Shown: in pieces, positions 53,425-64,000 of the stretch
Layout: every line of letters starts with the position of its first letter
Position numbering within the stretch: position 1 is the first letter of the stretch
From: Engraulis encrasicolus
Taxonomy: Eukaryota; Chordata; Actinopteri; Clupeiformes; Engraulidae
DNA: 64,000 bases
NCBI RefSeq assembly: GCF_034702125.1
Contig: NC_085866.1
Coordinates: forward strand, 13,013,064 to 13,077,063
Direction of reading: 5' to 3'
Notes under the pieces: generated by a model
Told to the model about the DNA's origin: nothing
The model's input: only the letters and a program-made list of their open reading frames with translations
Database searches by the model: none
Position numbers and translations under genes: made by a program

Positions 53425-54557
53425 GTAAGTGTGTTCATTGACAGAGGTGTGCCCAAAACTCCTTTGTTGGGCGATGCATTTGTGTTAACAGCGTTTTCAG
53501 GCCGTTATTGTTGTTGAAAGTACATACTTTACTGATCATGGTCTGGCAAAGTTTGCTTAGTGTTGTTTGAAGTGATGTAGGAGTTTTGGATCGTACGAAA
53601 AGCGGCCTTAGAACTCATGTCAACAGTCCGCAACAGTGTTTCATTGTTTGTTCAAACTGCAAACTGGCGATCAAAACTTTTTGCTGCTTCAGTAGGTATG
53701 TTGCAGTAACGCCAATTCGGTGAAAAGGAGGAACATTGAGGAACAGTTCCCGTTGCACTTTTTCACGTTTCAATTTTCATTTCACATCGAAATGCAAAGT
53801 GAAGGTTATGCTATTGTCGTACCGAGCAAATTCAAACATACGTCCATTATATGCTTGGGAAATGTGAGTTGGTCTCTCGATGTTTGTAGCCTACTTTGAG
53901 ACGTTCGAGGTATTGTTTTGGCACTTGGTGGTGTACATAATTGAATATGTTGGCCTATGTAAAGATTATTTGTTGTGCCCCTATGCCTTTGTGCGCTGTT
54001 GATGCAGTAAAGCTAGCACTGTGTTACTTTGTACAGAGTTGTAGCCCGATAGCATATGGGCTACATGCAGTTTTGTAGCCTTCCTTGTATGTTTTGTCAT
54101 TTGTTTTTATCCCTGTATGTGCAAATGTAGAACACAATGCAAACATTGTTTGAGAAGTTTAAAAAAGGGAAGGAAAAGTCACGACTGTCATGTTGAGAGA
54201 TTGAAGATGGAGACGCCTATGGGTAACTTTCTGTAGAATGCAGGAGTGAACAGATTTCACTGGACTCAATTTTTGCTGTTTACTCATGTGAGCTATTGTA
54301 TTATGACTGTTTAACTGTTTGTTTGTTATACCAATTTGTAACAGCTCCAGCTCACATGTGTTGGTTAAAAGCAGAGGTGAGGTCCAATGTTGTGGTGTGC
54401 TGTGTGGCCACAAGGACAAAAGGGGTCCACTTTCACTTTTTCACTTGTTTCAGTAGGGTGTATTTTAATACTAGAAACATAGATGCCTTGACATAAATAA
54501 TGTAAAGTGCTTGTCACTTAATGTGTGCCCGCTGTGTTGTTTTGCCACTTCATTCAG
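53425..54557. other. raf1 intron 1, no gene seen
   Basis: Unique, moderately AT-rich sequence without recognised repeats or exons. Confidence 0.5.
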
Positions 54558-54581
54558 GCAATTAAGCATTGAAGCGCATCA

Positions 54582-63555
<8,974 letters not shown>

Positions 63556-63626
63556 GTGAGAGACGGCCACTATTTCCCAATGTCCCCAGCCACCATTTCC
63601 CAATGTCAAGTGTATGAGCCTTAGAA

Positions 63627-63730
63627 GTGTATCAGCCTAATTAGTCACGCGCAGTGATTGGATACTCGATTGGATACCCCAATTATTGGGCGTGATTACG
63701 AAGGCTGATACACTTCAAAGGACGCACACT
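63627..63730. mobile_element. Foldback element, family of 13028-13224
   Basis: AAGTGTATCAGCCTAATTAG with TCACGCGCAGTGATTGGATAC is mirrored by ATTGGGCGTGATTACGAAGG with CTGATACACTT. It lies 70 bp past the last visible raf1 exon. Confidence 0.8.
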
Positions 63731-64000
63731 TTGAGACTTCGAGAAATGCCCATTTTGTGATTGTACATGTAATGGATGCCTGCTAGCAGAGTTCAGCGGT
63801 AGAACGTCAGTAAACCTCCTGCATGAAGCCTCATACAGTTGAACCAGAGAGAGTAGATTGATACTTAAAGAATCTCTGGTTGTACAGTACTATGAACTGA
63901 AGCACTGTGACTAGAAGGTCGTGAGCCCTGATTAGCAGGCTACGCAAGAACACCTCGGTAAAACTCGTGCCGGAGACACACATGGGGCGAGGGGGAGTGT
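63731..64000. other. raf1 intron, right edge, no gene seen
   Basis: Unique sequence up to the window end. The next raf1 exon (starting APEVI) is not present. Confidence 0.5.

Overview
The window is from a ray-finned fish (teleost) nuclear genome. It has vertebrate genes with GT-AG introns, very abundant (CA)n/(GT)n microsatellites, tRNA-derived SINEs and many short non-autonomous DNA transposons. I cannot name the species. All exon boundaries below were derived by eye from reading frame, splice consensus and remembered vertebrate protein families. Every exon joins its neighbour in a compatible phase.

Layout. (1) About 3881-31149, + strand: iqsec1 (BRAG2, an ARF guanine-nucleotide exchange factor). 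It has 14 coding exons giving 1256 aa: N-terminal region, IQ motif, Sec7, PH, and a His/Pro/Ser-rich tail ending in a PDZ ligand. One exon is a 30-bp microexon. (2) 37568-38290, + strand: one coding exon for a small leucine-rich-repeat membrane protein of the platelet GPIX/GPIb-beta family. (3) 50454-48200, - strand: cnbp, with four coding exons, 168 aa and seven CCHC zinc knuckles. (4) 54582 to beyond the right edge, + strand: raf1. Thirteen coding exons are present (494 aa, through the DFG motif and up to the codon before the APE motif); the rest of the kinase domain lies outside the window. cnbp and raf1 are divergent and share a region of about 1.5 kb between their 5' ends.

The rest is intron and intergenic DNA dominated by repeats. 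The clearest are short hAT-type elements with terminal inverted repeats and 8-bp target-site duplications, several of them perfect (9138, 12095, 23213, 35657, 37157, 52516, 58116 and 59609, plus an outer element at 22956). There are also a probable solo LTR (12681-13309), a Tc1/mariner-type element (41699-42817), a PIF/Harbinger-like element (61872-62209), three tRNA-derived SINEs, several foldback elements and a spacerless palindrome of about 150 bp (7485-7636).

The genes do not form a pathway. iqsec1 activates ARF GTPases at membranes, the GP-IX-like protein is a thrombocyte-type receptor subunit, cnbp binds nucleic acids, and raf1 is the MAPK-cascade kinase. I found no CRISPR array, operon, or gene system foreign to a fish genome. 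The points most worth checking are splice acceptors sitting beside long (TG)n tracts, an intronic (TTC)50, nested transposons, and a 291-bp inverted repeat pair flanking the cnbp promoter region.
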